Below, one piece after another: positions 17,146-26,147 of a stretch of 64,000 nt of DNA. Made by a program: the position numbers and the translations under genes. The DNA comes from Candidatus Gastranaerophilales bacterium. GTDB taxonomy: Bacteria > Cyanobacteriota > Vampirovibrionia > Gastranaerophilales > Gastranaerophilaceae. The notes beneath the pieces were generated by a model, which was given only the letters and a program-made list of their open reading frames with translations, had not been told where the DNA came from and did no database searches. Each line of letters opens with the position of its first letter. The first letter of the stretch is position 1. The stretch lies in NCBI GenBank assembly GCA_944325605.1, contig CALVAX010000002.1, positions 1-64,000 of the forward strand, read 5' to 3'.

Positions 17146-18201
17146 ATGCTTGGAAATTTTGATATCAAAATAAACAACCAAATGCTCACTATCATCTCTG
17201 AAATAGATGAATTTAAAGGAAGTTGGAAATTACTGGGACAAATGGCACCTGAAAAATTACAGGCTTTGAAAAAAGTTGCAACGATTGAAAGCGTTGGTTC
17301 TTCGAACAGAATTGAAGGTAACAAACTTTCAGATAAACAAGTTGAAGAACTTTTATCAAGAATTAATAAACAATCTTTTGCTAACCGTGACGAGGAAGAA
17401 GTTGCCGGATACGCAAAACTTGCGGATACAATTTTTGAAGATTGGGAAGTAATTCCACTGTCCGAAAATTATATAAAGCAGCTGCATAAAATTTTATTGG
17501 AGTATTCTTCAAAAGATGAAAAACACAAAGGAGAATACAAGAAAATTTCGAACGCTGTTGCTGCCTATGATAGCAATGGTAAAGAGCTTGGAGTTGTTTT
17601 TGAAACGACAACGCCTTTTGAAACACCTTTAAAAATGCAAGAACTTATTGAATGGACTAATAAAAATTTGGCTGATAGATTTTCTCATCCGTTAATTGTT
17701 ATTGGAATTTTTGTTGTTAACTTTCTTGCAATCCATCCGTTTCAGGATGGAAATGGCAGACTTTCAAGAGCGTTAACCAATCTATTATTGCTCAAATCCG
17801 GTTACGCTTATGTTCCTTATAGTTCTACTGAGTCAATAATTGAAGATAATAAAGAGGGATATTATAGAGCTTTAAGGCAAACACAAACTACTTTAAATTC
17901 TGAGCCAAATTACGAACCATGGTTAATGTTTTTCTTGAAAACTTTGCAAAAGCAAAAAATTAGATTAGAGTATAAATTAGAACATACTGAAATTAAAAAA
18001 CTTTCAAATCTTGATTTACCTGAAGTTTCTGCAAAAATTATGGAGGTTTTTGAAAAAAAAGATCGTGCAACAATTTCAGAACTATCTGAAATGACAGGTA
18101 CAAATATTAATACAATCAAAAAACACCTCGCGAACCTTGTTGAAAACAATTATCTGATAAAACATGGTAAAACAAGAGGCGCTTGGTATACAAAAAATTA
18201 A
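17146..18201 (+). CDS. Fic family protein (class II, N-terminal inhibitory helix)
   Basis: 351 aa. The Fic active-site motif is intact: HPFQDGNGRLSR (about 203-214). The N-terminal inhibitory helix motif SSNRIEGN (family S/TxxxE(G/N), about 50-57) puts it in class II, where the protein silences itself. A winged-helix DNA-binding domain forms the C-terminus (about 285-351, TISELSEMTGTNINTIKKHL). Fic proteins usually AMPylate other proteins. Flanking 87-bp direct repeats suggest that it moved or was duplicated into place. The ribosome site is weak. Confidence 0.93.
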   Translation: MLGNFDIKINNQMLTIISEIDEFKGSWKLLGQMAPEKLQALKKVATIESVGSSNRIEGNKLSDKQVEELLSRINKQSFANRDEEEVAGYAKLADTIFEDWEVIPLSENYIKQLHKILLEYSSKDEKHKGEYKKISNAVAAYDSNGKELGVVFETTTPFETPLKMQELIEWTNKNLADRFSHPLIVIGIFVVNFLAIHPFQDGNGRLSRALTNLLLLKSGYAYVPYSSTESIIEDNKEGYYRALRQTQTTLNSEPNYEPWLMFFLKTLQKQKIRLEYKLEHTEIKKLSNLDLPEVSAKIMEVFEKKDRATISELSEMTGTNINTIKKHLANLVENNYLIKHGKTRGAWYTKN

Positions 18202-18230
18202 ATTATATCCAATTGATAAGTTTATCTTGA

Positions 18231-18317
18231 AAATACTTGATATTACTATAATATAGAGTAATACTATAAATAGGATAAAATACATAATGGGAAAATTTTG
18301 GACATTATTTCGACTTC
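18231..18317. repeat. Right 87-bp direct repeat flanking the Fic gene
   Basis: Direct copy of 16986-17072 with about five mismatches. It lies 30 bp after the Fic stop codon and ends 34 bp before the convergent HExxH gene. Confidence 0.9.
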
Positions 18318-18350
18318 CTGTCCGCTCCAGTTTATGACATTTTCTTAAAT

Positions 18351-19319
18351 TTAAGCCTCCATTGTGTAGCCATAATCGGATAAACTTTTCTTAGAAATTT
18401 TTTTTCTTAATTTTTCTAATTCATCCAAATCTTGTTTTGTTATTATTTCTTTAATTTCAGGGCCGCCAAATTTTTTATATTTAGAAGTTATTTCCGGAGA
18501 AAATTTGAAACCTCTCGCTGCCAGATGGAAATAATCTGCAACAAATTCTAATTCATTCGATAGCATATTGGGCATATAATACTCAACCGGATTTTTTCGA
18601 AAATCTTTGTATAATTTATTTAATTCACGTTTTAATTTTGTTTTTTCAGCTTCTGTTTTACAAACTGACAATCTTTCTTCTATGCTTGCTTTAGCCGGAT
18701 TATGTGTAAAGAAACCCTCATCCCAGGCTCGTTGTAAATCTTTTGCTAAAATTTCCTGTTCATTTTTGTTTAAGTGGTTAAATGTTTTGTTTTTAAAAAG
18801 TCCTAATTTATGAAGAAAATTTCCCAATGATTGCTGGTAATCATTTTTATAAAGTGTTAATATACCGCCTTTTTTGTGCATTAAATGTCCTGTTTCGTGT
18901 ATGGGGACTCTAAAATCAATATTTTTTATACTGCGCGGATTATAAATCATAGAATTATTAAAGGCCTCTCCTAGCAGACCGGAGCCGCTGGGCAGCCTAT
19001 ATTCCATAAATACTAGCTCTGCAGGTTTTTCATAACCTTTTGAAATAAGCAATTTATGAAATTTTTCCATGAATTCTACATTTTGTAAAGTTTCTAAGGT
19101 CTCACGATGAAAACCATGTGCTGCTGCTGTTTCTTCGTATGTTTTAGCAATATCTATTTTCGTACAGGAAGTCTTATTAATTTCTTTTTGGAAATGTGTC
19201 ATAATCCTTCTGTAATCTTTGTAAGCTTGAGGTTTTGGATTTAAGCCGACAAGTCTTTTCAGCATTGATCTTCCGCCAATACCAAATAGTTCAACAGATA
19301 GTTGATGTACTATCCCCAT
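18351..19319 (-). CDS. Putative zinc metallopeptidase-like protein (HExxH)
   Basis: 322 aa from the chosen ATG, which has AGGAG 8 bases upstream. The core motif HETGHLMHKKGG (about 160) fits HExxH zinc peptidases, and NELEFVADYFHLAA (about 275) could supply the third ligand. No signal peptide or membrane helix is seen. The family is not recognised. It is part of the accessory block with the Fic and M23 genes and an M23 remnant, and could be an effector or a phage-derived enzyme. Function inferred only from the motif. Confidence 0.65.
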   Translation of the reverse strand: MGIVHQLSVELFGIGGRSMLKRLVGLNPKPQAYKDYRRIMTHFQKEINKTSCTKIDIAKTYEETAAAHGFHRETLETLQNVEFMEKFHKLLISKGYEKPAELVFMEYRLPSGSGLLGEAFNNSMIYNPRSIKNIDFRVPIHETGHLMHKKGGILTLYKNDYQQSLGNFLHKLGLFKNKTFNHLNKNEQEILAKDLQRAWDEGFFTHNPAKASIEERLSVCKTEAEKTKLKRELNKLYKDFRKNPVEYYMPNMLSNELEFVADYFHLAARGFKFSPEITSKYKKFGGPEIKEIITKQDLDELEKLRKKISKKSLSDYGYTMEA

Positions 19320-19496
19320 AATCATTTCTCCTATAATTATTCCCTTTAATAATATAAAGTATTTATATATTCTATAATTGCTTTTTGTATCAGTAGTGGA
19401 TAGTACAAACGGCCGGAACAACGGTATATCAATAAAGTCTACTCTTAATAAATTTTAATAAAATGATAAATTTACAACTATATAGTTAGATTGTGT

Positions 19497-19549
19497 TATC
19501 TGCAACAGCTTTTATCGGAGTTCAAACAGGTACAGCAATATCAATTTTA
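19497..19549 (-). pseudogene. Remnant of an M23 peptidase gene
   Basis: About 53 bp align with bases 16015-16070 of the intact M23 gene. Translated on the minus strand it reads KIDIAVPV-stop-TPIKAVAD, against GIDIAVPVGTPIKAVAD in the intact protein. A stop replaces one glycine and nothing else of the gene survives. It shows that a second M23 copy once lay at the right end of the island. Confidence 0.75.
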
Positions 19550-19598
19550 TTTTAAAAATCAACTTTACTTTTTCCCTTAAAAGTGCCATAATTCCTTT

Positions 19599-20501
19599 AT
19601 GCGAAGTGTTACGGAAAAGAAATCAGCGGCTGCGCTGTCAATAATTTCAAATGCTGTAATTATAATTCTGAAGCTTATTGCAGGAACCATTTCAGGAAGT
19701 ATAAGTATTATATCCGAGGCAATTCATTCATTAAGTGATTTTTTAGCATCGGTGTTGACTTTTTTTGCGGTTATGAAATCATCTGAACCGGCTGACAGCG
19801 GACATCCTTTCGGGCATGGAAGATATGAAGATATGTCAGGATTTATTGAAGGCGGCCTTATTATTTTTGCAGCGTTTTATATTGTTTTTGAAGCTTCAAA
19901 AAAAATTATTTCCGGCGCCTCAATGGAATCTGAAACAACTCTCGGCATAATAGTTATGACCATTGCCGTTGTAGCCAATTTTCTTGTAAGTTCTTATCTT
20001 TTTTATGTCGGTAAAAAAACAAATTCAATTTCGCTTCTGGCTGACGGCGAACATCTTAGAACGGATATCTGGTCGTCATTGGGAGTTCTTGCAGGATTAG
20101 TTTTAATTAAATTTACAGGTCTTGAAATCCTCGACCCGCTGATTGCAATTCTGGTTGCTTTATTTATTCTGAAAACAGGTTTTTCAATATCAAAAACAAC
20201 GCTCAATAATCTTCTTGACGGAGCTTTGCCTCAGGCAGATCTGGACAAAATAGAAACCGTAATTAAAGAAATGAAAATCGAAGGGGTAATGAGTTATAAG
20301 GATTTGAAATCCAGATGCGCAGGGCCTGAAAAAATGGTTGAGATGACGCTTATTTTCCCAAAAGATATGACAATAGAACATTGTCATGATATCTGTGACG
20401 CAATTGAGGATAAAATTAAAGAGCAGCTTGGCGGAATTTGCAGCATCTCTATTCATGCAGAACCTGAATGCGAAAGATGTGCTCATTCAATTAACAAATA
20501 A
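19599..20501 (+). CDS. Cation diffusion facilitator (CDF) metal transporter
   Basis: 300 aa with about six membrane segments and a cytoplasmic C-terminal domain. Metal-site motifs are visible: HSLSD (TM2, about 43-47), the loop HPFGHGRYED (about 69-78), and EHLRTD (TM5). It exports divalent metals (Zn, Fe, Mn or Cd; which one cannot be told) in exchange for protons. A CATAAT (19587-19592) lies 6 bases before the ATG with no ribosome site, suggesting a leaderless transcript. It is convergent with the next gene, with a 9-bp gap. Confidence 0.93.
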   Translation: MRSVTEKKSAAALSIISNAVIIILKLIAGTISGSISIISEAIHSLSDFLASVLTFFAVMKSSEPADSGHPFGHGRYEDMSGFIEGGLIIFAAFYIVFEASKKIISGASMESETTLGIIVMTIAVVANFLVSSYLFYVGKKTNSISLLADGEHLRTDIWSSLGVLAGLVLIKFTGLEILDPLIAILVALFILKTGFSISKTTLNNLLDGALPQADLDKIETVIKEMKIEGVMSYKDLKSRCAGPEKMVEMTLIFPKDMTIEHCHDICDAIEDKIKEQLGGICSISIHAEPECERCAHSINK

Positions 20502-20510
20502 AACATAAAG

Positions 20511-21677
20511 TTAAACTTTATCCGGCTGATTTCTGTATCTCATATAGAAAAAGAACAAAATTAAAAATCCGGTAAATGCAAACAGAATTCCGGGCAGAGC
20601 AGTAAATTGATATCCTAGCCCGAAGGTTACAGGCAGCCCCCCAATGTAAGCACCAATCGCATTCCCAAGATTAAACGAAATTTGAGAACAAGAGGCTCCA
20701 AGCATTTCGCCGCCCTTTGCATTTTTTATCAAAAGCACCTGCTGCGGAGCCGAAACCGCAAACAGACAGGCAGTACAAACACACATCAAAATTACGCAAA
20801 TAACCGGATTTGAAGCAAGAAAGAAGATTCCTGCAAGCGCCGCTGCCGCAAGTAATTGAGTAAATCCTGCAACTTTTGATGGCGAAAATTTATCCGAAAG
20901 TTTCCCGCTGATAAGGTTTCCTATACACATACCGGCTCCTGCAAGAATCATTAAAAGAGAAACGTATTTAGGCTCAATATGCGATACTTTTACAAGCAGA
21001 GGATTTATATAGCTGTACAGGCAGAATATTCCGCCGTTGCCGAGAATTACCGCAAAAATCAAAAGCCATGGTGCAAGTGATTTAAAGATTTTGAATTGTC
21101 CTCTGAATCCTGTATCAGGCAGAGGCTTGATTGAAGGAATAAGTTTCAAAACAGAATAAAGCACGGCAAACCCGAATAATCCGATAAGAAGAAAGGTTAT
21201 TCTCCAGGAAAAATTGTGGCTTAAGAATGTTCCGAAAGGTATTCCTCCCAGATTGGCGACGGTCATTCCGGAAACCATTGTTGCAACTGCCTGATTGCCT
21301 TTATCTTTGTCTGAAAGTTTATCGGCAACAATTGCGCCGACTCCGAAGAAAGCCCCGTGCGGAAGACCTGCAATAAACCTTAATGTACAAAAAATATAGT
21401 AATTCCCTGCTAAGGCCGACAGCAAATTCGCAGCCGTAAAAATCGACACAAGGACAATAAGAATTTTTTTCAGCGGTTGTTTCCTGCCGAATATCACAAG
21501 TAAAATTGAACCAAATACAACTCCCAGTGCATAAAAAGATATGAAATTTCCTGCAGACGGAATTGAAACATTCATCGTTTTTGCAACATCCGGAAGCACT
21601 CCCATCATAACAAATTCCGCGAGTCCAAGGCCGAAAGTGCCCATCGCAAGGGGTAAAAGACATTTTGATTTGCGCAT
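20511..21677 (-). CDS. MFS transporter, AraJ/YdhP-like (DHA1)
   Basis: 388 aa with 12 predicted membrane helices and the major facilitator pattern, including GLAEFVMMGVLPDVA in TM1 and RFIAGLPHGAFFGVG in TM4, typical of the sugar-efflux / drug-H+ antiporter 1 group (AraJ, YdhP). The substrate is unknown. It is monocistronic, with family A copy 2 upstream of its start. Confidence 0.9.
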   Translation of the reverse strand: MRKSKCLLPLAMGTFGLGLAEFVMMGVLPDVAKTMNVSIPSAGNFISFYALGVVFGSILLVIFGRKQPLKKILIVLVSIFTAANLLSALAGNYYIFCTLRFIAGLPHGAFFGVGAIVADKLSDKDKGNQAVATMVSGMTVANLGGIPFGTFLSHNFSWRITFLLIGLFGFAVLYSVLKLIPSIKPLPDTGFRGQFKIFKSLAPWLLIFAVILGNGGIFCLYSYINPLLVKVSHIEPKYVSLLMILAGAGMCIGNLISGKLSDKFSPSKVAGFTQLLAAAALAGIFFLASNPVICVILMCVCTACLFAVSAPQQVLLIKNAKGGEMLGASCSQISFNLGNAIGAYIGGLPVTFGLGYQFTALPGILFAFTGFLILFFFYMRYRNQPDKV

Positions 21678-21763
21678 TGATATTTATCCTCCGCTATTTT
21701 CCGGAAAATATTATATAATAAACTTTTTTTTGAACAAAGTCTTTTGACAATTATTTTTAAGGG

Positions 21764-21910
21764 ACATATATAGCAAATTCCGCCAAAAATTTCCAAAGCT
21801 ACGTCATACTGAGCGTTAGCGAAGTATCTCAAAGATTCTTCGGGCTAAAGCCCTCAGAATGACGGGCTTTTATAGCATCAGTGGAATTTGCTATATATGT
21901 ACCATTTTTA
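21764..21910. repeat. MITE-like dispersed element, family A, copy 2
   Basis: 147 bp with perfect 18-bp terminal inverted repeats, ACATATATAGCAAATTCC at 21764-21781 and its complement at 21893-21910. The interior differs from copies 1 and 3 but holds the same kind of GTCATACTGAGCGTTAGCGAAG and CTCAGAATGAC pieces. It fills the gap between two divergent genes. Confidence 0.85.
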
Positions 21911-21982
21911 AATACTTTATGTTTTATCAAAAATCGGGTATTATATAGTTAGAAGAGATATTTTTTGAAAAGGAATTTACAT

Positions 21983-22789
21983 ATGAAATCAGTTAAAGAA
22001 GTTTCAATAGAATCTAAAATATTAAGACGGCTTGAAAAAAGTCCTGTATGTCTTGAACTTGTAAATTACCTGTTTGCAGATGAAGAATTGCAGGAAATGC
22101 AGGATTATGCAAACACAGTATCAATAAAGCGTTTAGGCTACAATGATCATGGCCCTGTTCATATGAGGCAGGTTGTGGGTAATGCAATAAAAATGCTGAA
22201 TATCCTTCATGACAGCGGGATTAAAACTTCGCTTGAAACAGAAGAAACCGGCACATTTGAAGACAGTATGTGCGCCGTAATTCTTGCAGGCCTGATGCAT
22301 GATTTAGGGATGATGATTGGCCGACAGGGGCATGAAGATATGTCTGCAATGCTTGCGCAGCCGCTGATTGAACGTGCTTTGAAGCATATTTTTCCTGACA
22401 ATCTTCACAAACGGGTTGTTATTAAATCACTTGCAACCGAGGCAATTGTCGGGCATATGTCCACTAAAAAAATTCACTCAATAGAAGCCGGCATAATTCT
22501 TATTGCTGACGGATGCGATATGACAAAAGGCCGGGCGCGTATTCCGATGTCTATTAATAAAACCCCGCGTGTCGGAGATATTCACAAATATTCGGCAAAC
22601 GCAATTAATCGTATCGGAATTCACCACGGAGAAAGAAAGCCAATAAAAATTGACGTTGAAATGTCCGGAGATGTAGGCTTCTTTCAGGTGGAAGAAGTTC
22701 TGCTTACAAAAATTGACTCAAGCCCCGCTAAACAATACGTTGAACTTTATGCAGGAGTTGAAGGGCAGGAGCGTAAGTGCTATTTGTAA
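21983..22789 (+). CDS. HD-domain phosphohydrolase
   Basis: 268 aa. Metal-binding residues are visible in NDHGPVHMRQV (about 48-58), the HD pair MHDLGM (about 105-110), and conserved later His/Asp residues (VGHMSTKK, IADGCDMTKGRAR). The family includes nucleotide and cyclic-nucleotide phosphohydrolases; the substrate is not determinable. The ATG at 21983 has AAGGA eight bases upstream and is preferred to an upstream TTG. Confidence 0.85.
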   Translation: MKSVKEVSIESKILRRLEKSPVCLELVNYLFADEELQEMQDYANTVSIKRLGYNDHGPVHMRQVVGNAIKMLNILHDSGIKTSLETEETGTFEDSMCAVILAGLMHDLGMMIGRQGHEDMSAMLAQPLIERALKHIFPDNLHKRVVIKSLATEAIVGHMSTKKIHSIEAGIILIADGCDMTKGRARIPMSINKTPRVGDIHKYSANAINRIGIHHGERKPIKIDVEMSGDVGFFQVEEVLLTKIDSSPAKQYVELYAGVEGQERKCYL

Positions 22790-22828
22790 ACCTAAATTCA
22801 AAAATGCTGATTTGCATTGCATAAGCTT

Positions 22829-23299
22829 TCAGACAGTAAGTTCCGCTGTTTGAAACCGGATTACTTTTGAGAGATTTTCAAGGCTCAATTCTACCTGATA
22901 GCCGATTTTGCCGGCACTGAAAATTATTGTCTGGAAATTTTCGGCTGATTTGTCAATCGTTGTTGTGAAAAATTTTTTCATCCCGATTGGTGAACAGCCG
23001 CCGTGGATGTAGCCTGTGAGAGGCAAAAGTTCTTTTGATTTCAGCATATCAATTGCTTTTTCGCCGACGGCGCAGGCTGCTTTTTTTAAGTCCAGCTCTT
23101 CGGCAACCGGAATCATAAAAACATAATATTTTTTCGATTTGGAAACTGTTACAAGGGTTTTAAAAACCTGTGCAGGATTTTGATTTAGAGCGTTGGCGAC
23201 TTCCACTCCGCTTATCGCATCAGTGTCTGCGTAAGTGTAGTGTTTGTAGTTTATTTTCAATTTGTCCAGCATTCGCATTACGTTTGTTTTATATTCCAT
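22829..23299 (-). CDS. ybaK: Cys-tRNA(Pro)/Cys-tRNA(Cys) deacylase
   Basis: 156 aa matching YbaK/EbsC throughout: N-terminal TNVMRMLDKLKINYKHY, central FKTLVTVSKSKKYYVFMIPV, and the signature GYIHGGCSPIGMKK (about 105-118) with the catalytic loop. It removes cysteine wrongly loaded on tRNA(Pro). It lies 18 bp upstream of the next gene's end, so the two probably share a transcript. Confidence 0.93.
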   Translation of the reverse strand: MEYKTNVMRMLDKLKINYKHYTYADTDAISGVEVANALNQNPAQVFKTLVTVSKSKKYYVFMIPVAEELDLKKAACAVGEKAIDMLKSKELLPLTGYIHGGCSPIGMKKFFTTTIDKSAENFQTIIFSAGKIGYQVELSLENLSKVIRFQTAELTV

Positions 23300-23317
23300 A
23301 AAACCTCTCCGGTTTAT

Positions 23318-23671
23318 CTATCCTTTTTCAACCTGTCTTCTCAGCCATTCCATTATAATCCCGACAAGATATTCCTGCTGATTTTGATTTAGAGGGACAT
23401 CTTTTGGAAATTTGTGCCATTTGTTGATGCACCCTCTGCAGCAGCAAGCGGTTGCATGCTGCGCCGTAAAAACCGGATGACCTTTTGTAGGTGTCTGTTT
23501 GCCGTCATTTTGAGGCTGTGCAGGTGCAATTCTCTTTGATATAAAATCCCGTGCGTGGCTTTCTATTGTTTCAAAACCTTTGCTTAAAAGATATTCTCTG
23601 TCTTTATCTTTAAGCTTAAATCTGCTTCGAAACTCAGATTTTTTAAGTCTTTCAAAAATTTCTTCATACAT
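23318..23671 (-). CDS. DUF4186 family protein
   Basis: 117 aa. The Cys/His-rich core HPVFTAQHATACCCRGCINKWHKFPKD (in two parts, HPVFTAQHATACCCRGC then INKWHKFPKD) is the hallmark of DUF4186, and probably binds a metal. Function unknown. It is the first gene of a two-gene unit with ybaK. Confidence 0.88.
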   Translation of the reverse strand: MYEEIFERLKKSEFRSRFKLKDKDREYLLSKGFETIESHARDFISKRIAPAQPQNDGKQTPTKGHPVFTAQHATACCCRGCINKWHKFPKDVPLNQNQQEYLVGIIMEWLRRQVEKG

Positions 23672-23781
23672 ACCATCAGGTTAGCACAAAATTTGTAAAT
23701 TTTTTGTAATTTCTTAATTCTTTTTGCGCAAAAAATTTTCTTCAGGAACTTAATTAGAGATACATAACAAAAAGGAAGAAT

Positions 23782-24412
23782 ATGGAACCAGCATTTACCG
23801 GAATTAAAAATATAGGATATATAAAAACCACATTAAATCATGCAGCAATGAGCATTATAAAAGACGATAATAACGGATATAGAAGGATTCCGCTTGCACC
23901 GAATTCCAGAGTGGAGGAAGGTTATCTTTTGAATATACAGCTTACGGATGACTACAACGGCAAGCATTACACAGAGCTTACAGACGCATTGAAAAAAGCC
24001 CGTCTGCCCTTTTCAGAATTCAAAAATCCGGTAAATAAAAACTTTTTAAACTTTTTTATTTCCCGTGAGTTTTATAACGAAAACGGCCGTCTGTTTAAGG
24101 ATACTGAATTTATACTAAACGGAAAAGAACTCAAGCTTGAGGACAAAAATCTTTCTTTTTTCTCATATATTGCAAAACTTGTCAGAGAAATTGCGCACAA
24201 ACCTTTCAAAAGAATTCATTGTGAACAATGACTATCTGGACAGTGAAGGCTTAAGCCAGGGTTTATGTTTCGGCGATGATTTGTATGCTATATTCGGAAA
24301 AGATTATTACGACAAAGTCAGAGAAATTCATAACCCGCAAAATGTTAAAGAAGGCTTAAAAGAAATTGACAACGTTATAGATGCTGAAATGATAGAGTAT
24401 TTTAACAGATAA
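23782..24412 (+). pseudogene. Lineage-specific hypothetical gene broken by a frameshift
   Basis: Frame 1 (23782-24231, from MEPAFTGIKNIGYIK) and frame 2 (24137-24412) join in sense if one A is removed from the AAAA run near 24206: the product would then read AHKPFKEFIVNNDYLD. The intact protein would be about 209 aa, with no recognised domain. A good ribosome site (AAGGAAG) precedes the ATG. This could be a true frameshift mutation, a programmed shift or a sequencing error in a homopolymer. Confidence 0.65.
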
Positions 24413-24423
24413 AAATTACAAAA

Positions 24424-24448
24424 GGCGCAGAACTAAAAGTTCTGCGCC
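24424..24448. terminator. Bidirectional hairpin between convergent genes
   Basis: Perfect 11-bp stem GGCGCAGAACT / AGTTCTGCGCC with loop AAA. The U-run is poor on either side, so efficiency is uncertain. Confidence 0.65.
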
Positions 24449-24493
24449 ATAAATTTCTATTCGGTTGTGAAATCTGAATTAAACCTCCTTTTG

Positions 24494-25909
24494 TCAGACT
24501 CCTATTTCTCTCAGCCGTTTACCCTCCATAAGATTTCTTTCAATATTTTCTAACGATATACCCTTCGTTTCCGGAATAAGCATAATCGTTAATACAATGA
24601 ACAAAACGTTCAATCCCGTATAAATCCAGAAGGTTGCGGCAATGCCGAAAGTGTTGATTAATGTCAGGAAAGTAGCTCCGATAATCATATTTACAATCCA
24701 GTTTGTAGTTGTCGAGCAAGCTACACCAAAATCACGGCTTTTAAGCGGTTGAATTTCGGAACATAAAATCCAGACTACAGGACCTGCGCTCATAGCAAAA
24801 CTTGCAATAGTAAATAACGTCATCAAAATGGCGAAAATCGAAATCCATAAGGCGTCAAATCCCGCATTAATCATATATAAACAAACCCCTAACAGGAATG
24901 TTCCGAGCGCAATCCCTGCAAAACCTATCTTCAAAACAGGTTTTCTTCCCTGTTTGTCTACTGTTTTCATTGCAATCAGGGTCGCCAGAACATTTGTCGC
25001 ACCGCAAATTACGGTCGCAATCATCTGCTGTTCGGTGTTCGCAAAACCGGCATGCTTGAATATCTGCGGAGCATAATATAATATCACGTTCATACCCGTG
25101 AACTGCTGCATTGCCTGCAATAGCATTCCCAGATATACCGCACGCCGTACGTTTTTATTTTCTTTGAATAAGCCCCAGCCTTCCTGTTTGACTTTAAGGC
25201 TTTCATGTATTTCATTTAATTCGCTGTCAGCTTTGGCATCAGTTGTGTTCAGCATTCTTAAAATTTCTTTTGCTTTTTCAAACTTGCCCTTGGAAGCAAG
25301 CCATCTCGGGCTGTCAGGAAGTCCGAAAACAGCAATCATAAGCAGCACAGCCGGAACACTTATAACTCCGAGCATCATTCTCCAGTGACCGCCATAACTG
25401 AATATAGTATCAGAAATAAAAGCCGTCAAAATACCGATTGTAACCAACATCTGATACATTGAAATAAGTTTGCCTCTGTTTTCTTTTTCAGACATTTCGG
25501 ACAAATACAGCGGTGCAACATACGATGCTATCCCGACCGCAAACCCGAGTAAAACTCTTGAAAGTATCAGTATTGCAACGTTTGGAGCAAGTGAACACCC
25601 TAATGCGCCAATTACAAATAAGGCTGCACCCGTCATTAAGCTTGTTTTTCTGCCTAATCTAAAGGATATCCATCCTGTTGAAACAGCACCAAGAGCAGCC
25701 CCTAGCATCATTGCAGAAACTACCCATTCCTGAAGTCTGCTTGTAAGTTCAAAATGCGTCGTAATAAACGGCAATGCGCCTGAGATTACTCCGATATCCA
25801 ATCCGAAAAGCAATCCTGCCATGCCTGCGGCGAAAGTTATAAAGGTCTTCATTCGTTTTGCCCTTACAGCTCTGATTAAATCGTCTTGTGCCGGCAAAGC
25901 GTCTGCCAT
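24494..25909 (-). CDS. Sugar porter MFS transporter
   Basis: 471 aa with 12 predicted helices and sugar-porter signatures: [14 protein letters not shown] in TM1, GRKTS after TM2, [13 protein letters not shown] before the central loop, [14 protein letters not shown] in TM7, and the C-terminal [13 protein letters not shown]. It is closest in pattern to XylE/GalP/AraE proton-sugar symporters and imports a hexose or pentose. It is monocistronic, with an AT-rich upstream region that includes a MITE-like element. Confidence 0.95.
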   Translation of the reverse strand: MADALPAQDDLIRAVRAKRMKTFITFAAGMAGLLFGLDIGVISGALPFITTHFELTSRLQEWVVSAMMLGAALGAVSTGWISFRLGRKTSLMTGAALFVIGALGCSLAPNVAILILSRVLLGFAVGIASYVAPLYLSEMSEKENRGKLISMYQMLVTIGILTAFISDTIFSYGGHWRMMLGVISVPAVLLMIAVFGLPDSPRWLASKGKFEKAKEILRMLNTTDAKADSELNEIHESLKVKQEGWGLFKENKNVRRAVYLGMLLQAMQQFTGMNVILYYAPQIFKHAGFANTEQQMIATVICGATNVLATLIAMKTVDKQGRKPVLKIGFAGIALGTFLLGVCLYMINAGFDALWISIFAILMTLFTIASFAMSAGPVVWILCSEIQPLKSRDFGVACSTTTNWIVNMIIGATFLTLINTFGIAATFWIYTGLNVLFIVLTIMLIPETKGISLENIERNLMEGKRLREIGV

Positions 25910-25984
25910 AAAAATCTCCTTCTAAAACTATATTTTTATTATGCCCGTTGTTTTAAAAAATTATCACTCTCCTAAAATTTTTTT

Positions 25985-26080
25985 GTAATTATCTCTTGGC
26001 ATACAGAACAGTTTCTTTGTTGGGCTGAAAGCCCAACCTACATTACTCTCGCAATGACGTGTATCGCAAGGGATAATTAC
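25985..26080. repeat. MITE-like element, family B, copy 1
   Basis: 96 bp with 20-bp imperfect terminal repeats, GTAATTATCTCTTGGCATAC (25985-26004) against the complement of 26061-26080. The interior has a TTGGGCTGAAAGCCCAA hairpin. The ends match those of the element at 56424-56614. Confidence 0.75.
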
Positions 26081-26093
26081 GTTTTTTTCACAC

Positions 26094-26126
26094 AAAAAGA
26101 CCGCTTGTTTAAGGCGGTCTTTTTTA
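26094..26126 (-). terminator. Intrinsic terminator of the 26148-27854 gene
   Basis: Stem AAAAAGACCGC / GCGGTCTTTTT around a TTGTTTAAG loop, with T-runs on both sides, 22 bp after the stop codon. Confidence 0.85.
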
Positions 26127-26147
26127 TATAAATTCAGACAGATTTCG

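Noticed and set aside
14971-19600. attR copy of the ssrA 3' end marking an integrated element
   Set aside because: I read downstream for a second copy of the GTTCGACTCCCGCCGTCTCC end and found none.
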